Shown here: positions 25,182 to 33,629 of the stretch, in pieces | How positions within the stretch are numbered: position 1 is the stretch's first letter | Layout: each line of letters starts with the position of its first letter | Assembly (NCBI RefSeq): GCF_038751955.1 | Contig: NZ_JBCEXH010000010.1 | Span: forward strand, 1-53,168 | From: Methanocalculus natronophilus | Lineage (GTDB): Archaea; Halobacteriota; Methanomicrobia; Methanomicrobiales; Methanocorpusculaceae | Length of the DNA stretch: 53,168 bases | Direction of reading: 5' to 3' | Program-made: the position numbers and the translations under genes | Notes under the pieces: model-generated | Told to the model about the DNA's origin: nothing | Database searches by the model: none | Seen by the model: only the letters and a program-made list of their open reading frames with translations

Positions 25182-26404
25182 AGACAGGAGACCAGGTATC
25201 GTGCACCATCTCCGGCATTGCCGTGGATGGGATCTATATCACCGAACGTGATGGAATGGCGGTTGTGAAGCTGAAATCCGGATATAACATCGGTATTCAC
25301 CCACACCAGGTAGCATTCCAGGGAGACGGCGAGGAACTGGCTGTTGCTGAACCCCCGGTTGTCCAGGACACCCGGCTCCCGGTCTTCTCCATCATCTCAA
25401 CAGGGGGAACAATCGCCTCCCGTGTCGACTACCGCACAGGTGCTGTGACAAGCAGATCAACTGCTGATGATATCGTCAGGGCAATACCTGAGCTTGGAGC
25501 AATCGGGCAGTACAGGACACGCCAGCCATTTTCGATCCTCTCTGAAAATATGAGGCCCGCGATGTGGATCGATCTCGCCCGTGCGGTCTATGAGGAGATC
25601 GAGGCAGGAGTCCGGGGCATCGTCGTCACCCATGGAACCGATACGATGGCATATTCGGCATCTGCGCTGAGTTTTATGCTGGATACGCCTGTACCCGTCA
25701 TCTTTGTCGGATCCCAGCGATCCGCTGACCGGCCGAGCAGCGATAATGCGATGAATACACTCTGCAGTGTTGCTGCAGCAGATGCGGATCTCGGTGAAGT
25801 CCTCGTCTGCATGCATGCCACATCTGATGATGACTATTGTGCTGTCCACCGGGCAACGAGGGTCCGGAAGATGCATACCTCCAGGCGGGATGCATTCAAA
25901 AGTATCGGAACTGAGCCTGTTGCAACGGTAACCTACCCCGATCTCCAGGTAAAGAGAAGAGACGTGGCAGTGAGACGTGATGCAACCGATCTCGCACTCC
26001 ACGATACACTCGAAGAGCGCTGTGCCCTGATCCCCTACTATCCCGGAATGGATCCGGCAATCCTTGATGCACACAGCAGCTGCCGCGGCCTGGTCATCGC
26101 AGGTACAGGGCTTGGGCATATCGGCTCTTCGATGCTGGATGGGATTCGCCAGTTGAAAGCAGATGGCACCACCATTGTGATGACCTCGCAGTGCCTGCAT
26201 GGCCGTGTCTGCAGCCGGGTCTATAACACGGGACGGGATCTGCTGCAGGCTGGTGTGATCGAAGGAGACGATATGCTTCCCGAGACGGCACTGGTGAAGC
26301 TGATGTGGGTGCTTGGCCAGACCGATGAGCCGCAGGAGATTTCGAGACTGATGCAGGAGAATCTGAAAGGTGAGATCCAGAGGAGGTCGCTCTATGGATT
26401 ATGA
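25178..26404 (+). CDS. gatD: Glutamyl-tRNA(Gln) amidotransferase subunit D
   Basis: This is the archaeal asparaginase-like subunit that releases ammonia from glutamine for Gln-tRNA formation; it forms GatDE. The ATG at 25178 overlaps the argH stop and gives 408 residues with an N-terminal beta-barrel (about 1-75). Asparaginase motifs are T-G-G-T-I-A-S and V-V-T-H-G-T-D-T-M-A-Y-S-A, with the conserved K-M-H-T-S-R-R-D-A-F-K-S segment. Its end overlaps the gatE start. Confidence 0.96.
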   Translation: MKTGDQVSCTISGIAVDGIYITERDGMAVVKLKSGYNIGIHPHQVAFQGDGEELAVAEPPVVQDTRLPVFSIISTGGTIASRVDYRTGAVTSRSTADDIVRAIPELGAIGQYRTRQPFSILSENMRPAMWIDLARAVYEEIEAGVRGIVVTHGTDTMAYSASALSFMLDTPVPVIFVGSQRSADRPSSDNAMNTLCSVAAADADLGEVLVCMHATSDDDYCAVHRATRVRKMHTSRRDAFKSIGTEPVATVTYPDLQVKRRDVAVRRDATDLALHDTLEERCALIPYYPGMDPAILDAHSSCRGLVIAGTGLGHIGSSMLDGIRQLKADGTTIVMTSQCLHGRVCSRVYNTGRDLLQAGVIEGDDMLPETALVKLMWVLGQTDEPQEISRLMQENLKGEIQRRSLYGL

Positions 26405-28223
26405 GGCGCTTGGACTGACTGCCGGAATAGAGATACACCAGCAGCTCGATACCAGGGAGAAGCTCTTCTGCAGGTGCCCGACGAGACTCCGGAATATCGA
26501 GGAGAGAACCGCTGAGATACACCGCTACCTCAGGCCGACAGTCTCCGAGATGGGGGTGATAGACAGGGCGGCAGCAGAAGAGATGAAACAGACACGCCTC
26601 TTCACCTATTATACGTACGACACAACCTGCTTAATCGAAAACGACGACGAGCCGCCGACCCCGATGAATCCTGAGGCGCTTGATATCGGCCTCACAATCG
26701 CAAAACTACTCTCGATGACCGTTATCGACCAGGTGCATACCATGCGCAAGATGGTCATCGACGGATCCAACACCCCCGGGTTCCAGCGTACCGCACTCAT
26801 TGCAATGAACGGGGTTGCAGGCAATGACTGCCGGATCGAATCGATCTGCCTTGAGGAGGAGGCTGCCCAGCGGGTTGCAGGCAACACATTCTCGCTTGAC
26901 CGCATGGGAATACCCCTCCTCGAGATCACTACCGCTCCCTGCATGCATACTCCCGAAGAGGTGCGGGAGGTTGCAGCATATATCGGGATGGTGCTTCGGT
27001 CAACCGGCCGGGTGAAGCGGGGTCTTGGGACGATCCGCCAGGATGTGAACATCTCCATTGCCGAGGGGGCGCGGATCGAGATCAAGGGTGTGCAGGATCT
27101 CGACCTGATTCCAGAGGTCGTCTCCCGTGAGGTGCAGCGGCAGGTGAGCCTTCTTGCTATCCGTGACGAACTCAGCAGCCGGGGCGCTTCCCTGCCAGAT
27201 GATGGAATCGATGTAACTGATCTCTTTAGAGAGACGAAGTCAAAAGTCCTGAAGAAGGCCCGCTCTATCATGGCTGTAAACCTGAAGGGTTTTGCCGGGA
27301 TTGTCGGGCGTGAGATTCAGCCCGGACGGCGTCTTGGAAGCGAGATGTCGGATTATGCAAAGAAATGCGGTGTCGGGGGGATCTTCCATACCGATGAGCT
27401 GCCTGCATATGGGATCACCGATGAAGACGTCGCGGCACTGAAAGAGGCCTGCGGAGCAGGCAGCGATGACTGTGTGGTTCTCGTGGCAGGCACTGCTGCT
27501 GAGGCATCCTGTGCAATCCTCCAGGTGTTGTCACGTGGCCGGATGGCGTTTGAGGGAGTACCTGAGGAGACCCGGAAGATGCTCCCTGAAGGGAGTTCCG
27601 CCTATATGCGGCCGCTTCCCGGTGCTGCGCGGATGTACCCGGAGACCGATGTCCTCCCGATTGCACTATCCAGGGAGATGGTTGATGGGATCGTACTTCC
27701 GGAGCTGCTGAGTGATCGTGCAGCCCGCTTCAGACGCGAGTATGGAATCGACGAGGATCTTGCACGCAGAATCGCTTATTCAGACCGCCTGATCACCTTT
27801 GAGAAGGCCGTTCTTGCCGGGATTAAGCCATCGCTTGCAGCACGGACGCTGCTCTCAACGATGCGGGAGCTCTCCCGTGATGGAGTGGACTGCAGTGATA
27901 TCGATGATGATCAGTGTATTCTGCTTCTTACTCGTGTGAATGAGGGAGGAGTGGCAAAAGAGGCTGTCCCAGATATCTTACGTGCCCTTGCAGGCGGTTT
28001 GGACCTGGATGGTGCCATAGAATCGGTTGGACCGGCATTCTCTGTTGCAGACCTCGAATCCCTGGTTGATCGGATTGTTGATGAGCGATCAGACTTCATC
28101 CGTGAACGCGGCATGGCAGCACTTGGCCCGGTGATGGGGATCGTCATGAAGGAAGTCAGGGGGAGGATCGATGGCCAGGTTGTTTCAGATGTGCTGAAAC
28201 GATCCATCCAGAAGATCCTCTGA
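26394..28223 (+). CDS. gatE: Glutamyl-tRNA(Gln) amidotransferase subunit E
   Basis: This is the GatB-like subunit that activates misacylated Glu-tRNA(Gln) and uses GatD-derived ammonia. The ATG at 26394, with AGGAGG upstream at about 26380, gives 609 residues starting M-D-Y-E-A-L-G-L. G-I-E-I-H-Q-Q-L, P-L-L-E-I-T-T and G-T-I-R-Q-D-V-N-I-S-I are conserved. The middle holds the GatE-specific AspRS-like insertion and the C-terminus a YqeY/GatB tail. It overlaps gatD by 11 bases. Confidence 0.96.
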   Translation: MDYEALGLTAGIEIHQQLDTREKLFCRCPTRLRNIEERTAEIHRYLRPTVSEMGVIDRAAAEEMKQTRLFTYYTYDTTCLIENDDEPPTPMNPEALDIGLTIAKLLSMTVIDQVHTMRKMVIDGSNTPGFQRTALIAMNGVAGNDCRIESICLEEEAAQRVAGNTFSLDRMGIPLLEITTAPCMHTPEEVREVAAYIGMVLRSTGRVKRGLGTIRQDVNISIAEGARIEIKGVQDLDLIPEVVSREVQRQVSLLAIRDELSSRGASLPDDGIDVTDLFRETKSKVLKKARSIMAVNLKGFAGIVGREIQPGRRLGSEMSDYAKKCGVGGIFHTDELPAYGITDEDVAALKEACGAGSDDCVVLVAGTAAEASCAILQVLSRGRMAFEGVPEETRKMLPEGSSAYMRPLPGAARMYPETDVLPIALSREMVDGIVLPELLSDRAARFRREYGIDEDLARRIAYSDRLITFEKAVLAGIKPSLAARTLLSTMRELSRDGVDCSDIDDDQCILLLTRVNEGGVAKEAVPDILRALAGGLDLDGAIESVGPAFSVADLESLVDRIVDERSDFIRERGMAALGPVMGIVMKEVRGRIDGQVVSDVLKRSIQKIL

Positions 28224-28271
28224 AAAGATATCTTTAATAAAACGCCAGACAGTAGTTATAAGGAGTTTCTT

Positions 28272-28553
28272 ATGGGAAAAACAGGCAGTATAAACTGGCA
28301 CCAGATTAAGGGGAACCAGGGTCAGATCAGACTGGTTCCACAGAAGAGTGGAGAGGCAAAGAAGCCCGGACCAAACCAGCGGTATAAACGACATACCATG
28401 GTCAAAAAGCTTGAGCAGAAGCTTGCAAATTCTATGCAGCAGGGACGCGGACGTGGACGCAGAGGACCACAGCTTGCAGATCCCCGTATCCGCCGACATA
28501 TCCGCCGATCGAAGAAGACAGCGATGGGCGCAAAAGAAAAATCCAGGCGGTAA
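28272..28553 (+). CDS. Small basic methanogen protein (DUF5350-like)
   Basis: This 93-residue, strongly basic protein starts M-G-K-T-G-S-I-N-W-H-Q-I-K-G and has a Gln/Arg/Gly-rich middle and an Arg/Lys-rich C-terminus. I recognise it as a small conserved methanogen family, probably DUF5350; no function is known. The basic composition suggests nucleic-acid or ribosome binding (inference). AAGGAG precedes the ATG and TTTAATAAAAC near 28230 is a likely TATA box. Confidence 0.75.
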   Translation: MGKTGSINWHQIKGNQGQIRLVPQKSGEAKKPGPNQRYKRHTMVKKLEQKLANSMQQGRGRGRRGPQLADPRIRRHIRRSKKTAMGAKEKSRR

Positions 28554-28601
28554 TAGAAGATTACCTACCTTTTTATATTCTTCTGAAACTTCTATATCCA
28601 T

Positions 28602-28958
28602 ATGGATGTCAAGACAGCTGTTATAACATGGCAGTACGCCGAGCGTCTGAAAGCCGAAATCATCTCGGTTTCAAAGATGCTGATGAGCCTGCCGGGTTAT
28701 GAAAAGGGTGAGCGGCCAGGAGCACGCAGAATGCTGATTGCAGTCATCGAAGAGGTGCGTGCAGACGCACAGATCGCTGCACAGACGACCGGACTGATGG
28801 AGTTTACAAAGGCAGGCAATGCCCTCTCTGAAGTAATCAGCCTCACCGAGAGCGACCAGTTCGGGCTTGCAACGGAGCGTGCCGGCGAGGGTGTATCTGC
28901 TGCAACAACTGCTGCTCAGCGTGCATGGGAAGTGCTCTCAAGCCATGGAATCTTCTGA
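28602..28958 (+). CDS. Small helical protein of unknown function
   Basis: I do not recognise this 118-residue protein. It is predicted to be all-helical and soluble, with a central R-M-L-I-A-V-I-E-E-V-R-A-D-A-Q-I-A segment and an Ala-rich C-terminal helix; no Cys or His metal motif stands out. TTTTTATATT about 30 bases upstream is a good TATA box. It overlaps the nitroreductase gene start by 14 bases, so the two are probably co-expressed. Confidence 0.7.
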   Translation: MDVKTAVITWQYAERLKAEIISVSKMLMSLPGYEKGERPGARRMLIAVIEEVRADAQIAAQTTGLMEFTKAGNALSEVISLTESDQFGLATERAGEGVSAATTAAQRAWEVLSSHGIF

Positions 28959-29472
28959 ATTCCTGGGATTTCTGAAATCCCGCAGTTCGGTGAGGAGCTA
29001 TACCGGAGATCAGCTTTCTCCTGATGAGATCCGGTACCTCTTCACCGCTGCATCGACTGCTCCCTCTGCCGGAAACCGCGAGGCATGGGACGTGATCGTA
29101 TGCAGGCAGGACGATCTCCTCGAGGCGCTCGCTGATGCTGCATATGGACAGGAGTTTATCAGGGAGGCAGGGGCAGTATGTGTTGTCTGTGCAAATTATG
29201 TCAGATCCATGTCACGGTATGGAGAACGCGGTATACTCTATGCCGTACAGGATGCAACAATTGCCGGAACGTATATGATGCTTGCTGCTCACGCCCTCCG
29301 GCGTGCCACCTGCTGGGTTGGGGCATTTGAGGAGGATGAGGTACGGGAGCTTCTTGGGATACCCACCCATGTCAGGCCGGTTGCAATCCTTGCAATCGGG
29401 GAGGCTGCAGAGCATGCATCCTCACCTGAACGAATGCCCGCGCACGAACACCTGCACGAGGATTATTGGTAA
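28945..29472 (+). CDS. Nitroreductase family protein
   Basis: This is an FMN-dependent oxidoreductase of the nitroreductase fold, 175 residues from ATG 28945. The N-terminus has the family R-S-S-V-R-S-Y and the [13 protein letters not shown]-binding segment (about residues 38-47). The C-terminal [16 protein letters not shown] matches the family's last strand. The physiological substrate is not known. Longer in-frame starts fall inside the preceding gene and lack family similarity. Confidence 0.9.
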   Translation: MESSEFLGFLKSRSSVRSYTGDQLSPDEIRYLFTAASTAPSAGNREAWDVIVCRQDDLLEALADAAYGQEFIREAGAVCVVCANYVRSMSRYGERGILYAVQDATIAGTYMMLAAHALRRATCWVGAFEEDEVRELLGIPTHVRPVAILAIGEAAEHASSPERMPAHEHLHEDYW

Positions 29473-29486
29473 CAGAGATTGGTATC

Positions 29487-29825
29487 ATGGCAGATTATCA
29501 TGTAACACTTGAATCAGCGTGGATTGTAAAGGATGTAAAAACCGTGGATGATGCAATAGGCATTGCAATCAGTGAAGCGGGAAAAAGACTGAACCCGACG
29601 GCAAAATTTGTCGAGGTGGAGATCGGTGCGACATCCTGTCCAAGCTGTGAGGAAGAGCTGAATAACGCACTTATGGTGGCACACACCGCACTGGTCGGAC
29701 TGACGCTTGATATGAAGGTCTTTAAGGCTGAGTCACCCCAGCATGCGGAGCGGATCGCAAAGTCAACAGTTGGCAAAGCCCTTCGGGAAATCCCGCTTCA
29801 GGTTGTTGAGGTGATTGAGATATGA
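29487..29825 (+). CDS. UPF0212 family protein (DUF555)
   Basis: This conserved archaeal protein has 112 residues from the ATG at 29487. [11 protein letters not shown] near residues 47-57 is the family's zinc-ribbon-like C-x2-C pair. The rest is a mixed alpha/beta domain ending [12 protein letters not shown]. The function is unknown. Its stop overlaps the PfkB kinase start (ATGA). Confidence 0.85.
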   Translation: MADYHVTLESAWIVKDVKTVDDAIGIAISEAGKRLNPTAKFVEVEIGATSCPSCEEELNNALMVAHTALVGLTLDMKVFKAESPQHAERIAKSTVGKALREIPLQVVEVIEI

Positions 29826-30691
29826 TCCACGTGGTCGGCCATACCGCAACTGATCATATATTCCGTGTCCCGCGCCTTCCCAGCCCAAATACCTCCACCC
29901 AGATCATCGATCACCAGATATTCTATGGAGGGGGGGCAGCAAACATTGCAGTCGGTATCGCCTGCCTTGGCGGCCAGTCAACGCTTGTATCGGCAGTTGG
30001 CGGTGATTTTGAGGGGTCGGGGTATGACGCGTGGCTGCATGAAAACCACGTGGGCAGGTATTTCTATATTGAGAAGGATGCCCACACGCCGCTTGCCTGC
30101 ATGTTCACCGATGATGCGGAAGACCAGATCACCTTCTTTGAATGGGGAGCATCAGTTGCCTTCACAAAAGAAGATCCCCCGTCTTTTGATTTTGTTCACA
30201 TGGCAACAGCCGATCCATCATATAATGTGAAGGTTGCCGAACGTGCCGGATTTGCCACATTTGATCCTGGCCAGGATATCCATAAATACGATGCAGAACA
30301 GTTTGAACAGCTGCTTGATACAATCGATATCCTCTTCACAAACCGGTTTGAGGCGGAGATTATGGGGCGTGTCCTGAACCATACCGAGGAAGAGCTTGCC
30401 GCCCGTGTCCCGATTGCGATCTTTACGCAGGGTGGTGACGGAAGCAGGCTCTTTGAGGACGGTCAGCTCACCGTGATTCCATCAGTGCCTGTGACGCTGG
30501 TCGACCCGACTGGCGCAGGCGATGCCTACCGGGCCGGTTTTCTGACTGCTTACCAGAAGGAGCAGACACTTGAGGACTGCTGCAGAATCGGCACGGTCTG
30601 TTCATCGTTTGTCATTGAAAAAGCAGGATGCCAGACGAACCTCCCGACATGGGAGCAGGTTCAGGAACGGTACAGGCAGTACTTCGGGTGA
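29822..30691 (+). CDS. PfkB/ribokinase-family sugar or nucleoside kinase
   Basis: This is a 289-residue cytosolic kinase of the ribokinase superfamily. The N-terminal [16 protein letters not shown] segment (about 37-52) is the substrate-binding motif. [14 protein letters not shown] near residues 226-239 is the anion-hole and catalytic Asp motif. The exact substrate (nucleoside or sugar) cannot be determined. It sits in a run UPF0212-pfkB-dph6-DUF2070. Confidence 0.92.
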   Translation: MIHVVGHTATDHIFRVPRLPSPNTSTQIIDHQIFYGGGAANIAVGIACLGGQSTLVSAVGGDFEGSGYDAWLHENHVGRYFYIEKDAHTPLACMFTDDAEDQITFFEWGASVAFTKEDPPSFDFVHMATADPSYNVKVAERAGFATFDPGQDIHKYDAEQFEQLLDTIDILFTNRFEAEIMGRVLNHTEEELAARVPIAIFTQGGDGSRLFEDGQLTVIPSVPVTLVDPTGAGDAYRAGFLTAYQKEQTLEDCCRIGTVCSSFVIEKAGCQTNLPTWEQVQERYRQYFG

Positions 30692-30698
30692 TGAGCCG

Positions 30699-31352
30699 GT
30701 GTATGCGGCATTGACATCAGGTGGAAAGGATTCTGTCCTCTCCATTCAGCTGGCACTGGATGCAGGACTTGATGTTGAGTACATCGTGACAGTCAGGCCG
30801 GATAATCCCGATTCCTATATGTTCCACTCATCAAACCTCGATGCGGTCAGGCTGATTGCTGATCGGGGCAATATGAAATATATTGAGATCAGATCAGGTG
30901 GAGAGAAGGAGGAGGAACTTCTTGATCTCCGGGATGGGCTTGCAGAACTGCCGATAACGGGTCTCATCGCCGGTGCGATAGAATCACGGTACCAGTTTGA
31001 GCGGGTCGGTGCGATTGCAGAGGCCCAAAACCTCGCACTCTTCTGCCCGCTCTGGCAGCAGGACCCGGAATGGATCATGGAACAGGTGATCACCCGCCTG
31101 GATGCCATCCTTGTGGTCTGTGCAGCAGACGGGCTCTCCCCCGATATGCTTGGATCATCAATTGATGAAACTATGCTGAATACGCTCAGGACAATCTCAG
31201 GCAAAAACAGGATTCATATCGCAGGAGAAGGGGGTGAATATGAAACACTGGCAGTCAACGCCCCCTTCTACCATTCACCAATCCGGTGGAGTGGGGAGGA
31301 GACAAGGATATATCCTGGCAGAAGCGAGCTGATACTGAAAGGGCTGGTGTAA
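30699..31352 (+). CDS. Dph6-like ATP pyrophosphatase (diphthine-ammonia ligase family)
   Basis: This is a PP-loop ATPase of the MJ0570/Dph6 type, expected to amidate diphthine on elongation factor 2. From the GTG at 30699 it has 217 residues beginning V-Y-A-A-L-T-S-G-G-K-D-S, placing the PP-loop S-G-G-K-D-S at the N-terminus as usual. G-E-G-G-E-Y-E-T-L-A-V-N-A-P near residue 175 is the family's second motif. The longer in-frame ORF back to 30570 lies inside the kinase gene. The specific Dph6 role is by family. Confidence 0.88.
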   Translation: MYAALTSGGKDSVLSIQLALDAGLDVEYIVTVRPDNPDSYMFHSSNLDAVRLIADRGNMKYIEIRSGGEKEEELLDLRDGLAELPITGLIAGAIESRYQFERVGAIAEAQNLALFCPLWQQDPEWIMEQVITRLDAILVVCAADGLSPDMLGSSIDETMLNTLRTISGKNRIHIAGEGGEYETLAVNAPFYHSPIRWSGEETRIYPGRSELILKGLV

Positions 31353-31355
31353 GAG

Positions 31356-33113
31356 ATGCCTGAGAGAGGGGGTGATGTGAGGATCGAGCGGCTGTCAAGA
31401 TATATCTTCACAGCCCCCTCATGGCCGCGTTCCCTCTCCTATATTGTCATTCTCGGCCTTCTCATTGATATCGCACTGCTTCAGGCTAAGGAGCCGATAT
31501 GGTTCTTTGGAACAGTTGCCTTCACGCTGCCTGCACTTGTTGCATTTGCCTGTACGGGCCCGCTGATCCGGCTCACCGGAAAGGAGCTCAGCTGGAACAG
31601 ATCCGCACTTCTTGCAGTTACTTCAGGTGTCTTTGGAGTTATTGTAACGGCCTGTGCAGCAATTGGCGCTGATTCGGGTTTTTTCCTGCCGATCACCTAT
31701 GCAACAGGCCTTGGGATCATCCTCTCCATCCGGATGCCTGTGCTGGTTGCGGTCTCGGATTACCGTCTCCGAAGGATGGTGCTGCCTGCTGCTCTCCAGA
31801 GTCTTGGAGGGGTTCTGGCAGGCTACTACTATTTTGGCCCGGAGTTTGTGTTCTGGGCAGCAGGACTCTTATGCACGTTCGGAGCCGGGAGTGCGATCTT
31901 TATCTGGCTCATTGATCGCCCTTTGAAGCGGTCGTTTGGCTTATCAGGACTCAGTTTCCTCAATGCCTTCATCGCCCACATGACTGATGGGTCAAAGGCG
32001 CTTGAGGATTTCTTCCGGGAGATCGGCGAAGATGTGACAGTGCCTCAGGTGAGTGTTGGTTTTTCCCGCAAAGACCGCGAACCGGTGGTGCTGACGGTTC
32101 CAAATGTCCATCCGGGGCCGATGGGTGAGATAGGGAGCGCAAACCTTCCAAAGGTTCTCCATGACAACCTGGATGGCGAGGTGCTGGTCGCCCACGGGTG
32201 TGCCACCCATGACTTCAATCTTGTCGCAGAATCTGAAGCTGAGAAGATTATTCATGCGTTACAGGGTTCATTTGCAGATCTTACATTCAGTGAAGGGGCG
32301 TCACGGCCGGTCAGGACACGGTACCGGAGTGTTGAAATCCTGACACAGCGGTTTGCTGATTCGGTGATGATGGTATCGACGAGATCACCTGAGCGGACAG
32401 AAGATATTGATTATACAATCGGCGCCCTGATCATGGCCGAAGGCCACAGGTGGTTCTCTGATGTGCTCTTTATTGACGCACACAACTGCATGACGGATGT
32501 CACCTCCCCGGTTATGCATGCAACCTCGCTTGGAACCGAGTATCACCGTGCAGCACTTGCCGCCCTCGAAGAGGCAGCCTCTGCCCCGCTGTTCCCGCTT
32601 GCAGTCGGGGTGTCCCACCATCGTCTTCCCTTCACACGTTCTGAAGGGTTTGGGGATCTTGGCATCCAGGTGCTTGTTACCCGCGTGGATGGGGTGACTG
32701 CTGCCTATGTGCTCTTTGATGGCAACAATATCCAGAAAGGTGTCAGGGAGGAGATACGCCTCGCGATTGCTGATCTTGTCGATGAGTCAGAGATTATGAC
32801 AACAGATACCCATGTGGTCAACCTGGTGAGCGGGAAGAACCCTGTCGGGCATGTGATTCCGGCAGGCGAGATCATCCCGCATGTCAGATCTGCTGTCTCG
32901 GAGGCGCTTGCAGATTGTGCACCCGCAGAGGCTGGATCATCAACAACCTGGTGCGAAGGCGTGATCATCTTTGGATCGCACCGTATAGCACAGTTTGCAA
33001 GCACGGTCAATGCCATGCTGATCTTTATTCCCCCATTAAGTGTCGGTATGCTCACCCTGGCGTTCATCCTCTCGGTTTTGACTTTCTCGGTGATCGCCGG
33101 AATACGTGCATAG
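31356..33113 (+). CDS. DUF2070 integral membrane protein
   Basis: This is an archaeal membrane protein of 585 residues. About six membrane segments occupy residues 25-190. A long soluble domain (about 200-545) follows, with N-V-H-P-G-P-M-G-E-I-G near 246-256 and D-A-H-N-C and G-V-S-H-H-R segments. A last membrane segment lies near 555-583. These His/Asp pieces hint at a metal-dependent hydrolase-like soluble domain, but no function is known for the family. It follows the Dph6-like gene by 3 bases, so it is probably in the same operon. Confidence 0.88.
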   Translation: MPERGGDVRIERLSRYIFTAPSWPRSLSYIVILGLLIDIALLQAKEPIWFFGTVAFTLPALVAFACTGPLIRLTGKELSWNRSALLAVTSGVFGVIVTACAAIGADSGFFLPITYATGLGIILSIRMPVLVAVSDYRLRRMVLPAALQSLGGVLAGYYYFGPEFVFWAAGLLCTFGAGSAIFIWLIDRPLKRSFGLSGLSFLNAFIAHMTDGSKALEDFFREIGEDVTVPQVSVGFSRKDREPVVLTVPNVHPGPMGEIGSANLPKVLHDNLDGEVLVAHGCATHDFNLVAESEAEKIIHALQGSFADLTFSEGASRPVRTRYRSVEILTQRFADSVMMVSTRSPERTEDIDYTIGALIMAEGHRWFSDVLFIDAHNCMTDVTSPVMHATSLGTEYHRAALAALEEAASAPLFPLAVGVSHHRLPFTRSEGFGDLGIQVLVTRVDGVTAAYVLFDGNNIQKGVREEIRLAIADLVDESEIMTTDTHVVNLVSGKNPVGHVIPAGEIIPHVRSAVSEALADCAPAEAGSSTTWCEGVIIFGSHRIAQFASTVNAMLIFIPPLSVGMLTLAFILSVLTFSVIAGIRA

Positions 33114-33272
33114 GCTCACGTTTGTATGGAAGGCACCCTGGACAGATTCCCGGCTCCTGCACCCCCCTCCTGCACCCGGAGCAATCCGTTCCGAAGACCT
33201 TTTTAAGGTTGCAGGCATACAGTTAAAGGCATTCTGCGTATTGCAAATGTGCAATCACGGATGCATAATCCT
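33114..33272. other. Gap before tRNA-Thr; no gene seen
   Basis: This 159-base gap holds a C-rich stretch, a TTTTTAAG TATA-like element near 33200 and the small perfect hairpin ATTGCA-AATG-TGCAAT near 33239-33254, about 20 bases before the tRNA. No reading frame is credible. Confidence 0.4.
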
Positions 33273-33346
33273 GCCCCAGTGGCTTAGCCCGGCATAGCGG
33301 CTGACTTGTAATCAGCAGGTCCCGTGTTCAAATCACGGCTGGGGCT
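33273..33346 (+). tRNA. tRNA-Thr (anticodon TGT)
   Basis: The acceptor stem GCCCCAG pairs with CTGGGGC, with a T discriminator base. The anticodon stem GCTGA/TCAGC encloses the loop CTTGTAA, giving anticodon TGT (reads ACA). The T-arm CCGTG/CACGG encloses TTCAAAT. No intron is seen and CCA is not encoded. All four arms fold as expected. Confidence 0.95.
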
Positions 33347-33629
33347 TATCCGAGCCAGAAGAACGGTTCACATTTGAAGGGATGGGGAGAACGAAAAATG
33401 ATCCTCCATCTTCCAATTCTACAAGAGGACGACGAGGAGATCAAATTTGCCCAGAGGGGGGTACTCCTCGCCGATCACTGTATGTGATTTTCCATAGTAT
33501 TAATTCTTTTCCTTGCATCTCTCGTTGAGGCTGCCAGAATTGCTATGAATTACGAATTGGTTCCTGAAAATCATCTTTCTCCGCCCCTTACCGAAGGCTT
33601 AATTACCAGACAATCTGCACATTATTTTT
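33347..33629. other. Intergenic region upstream of the sensor kinase
   Basis: This 283-base region has no credible gene. GGCTTAATTACC (about 33596-33607) lies about 27 bases before the kinase ATG, which suggests a leaderless transcript, and no ribosome-binding site is seen before that ATG. Confidence 0.4.
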
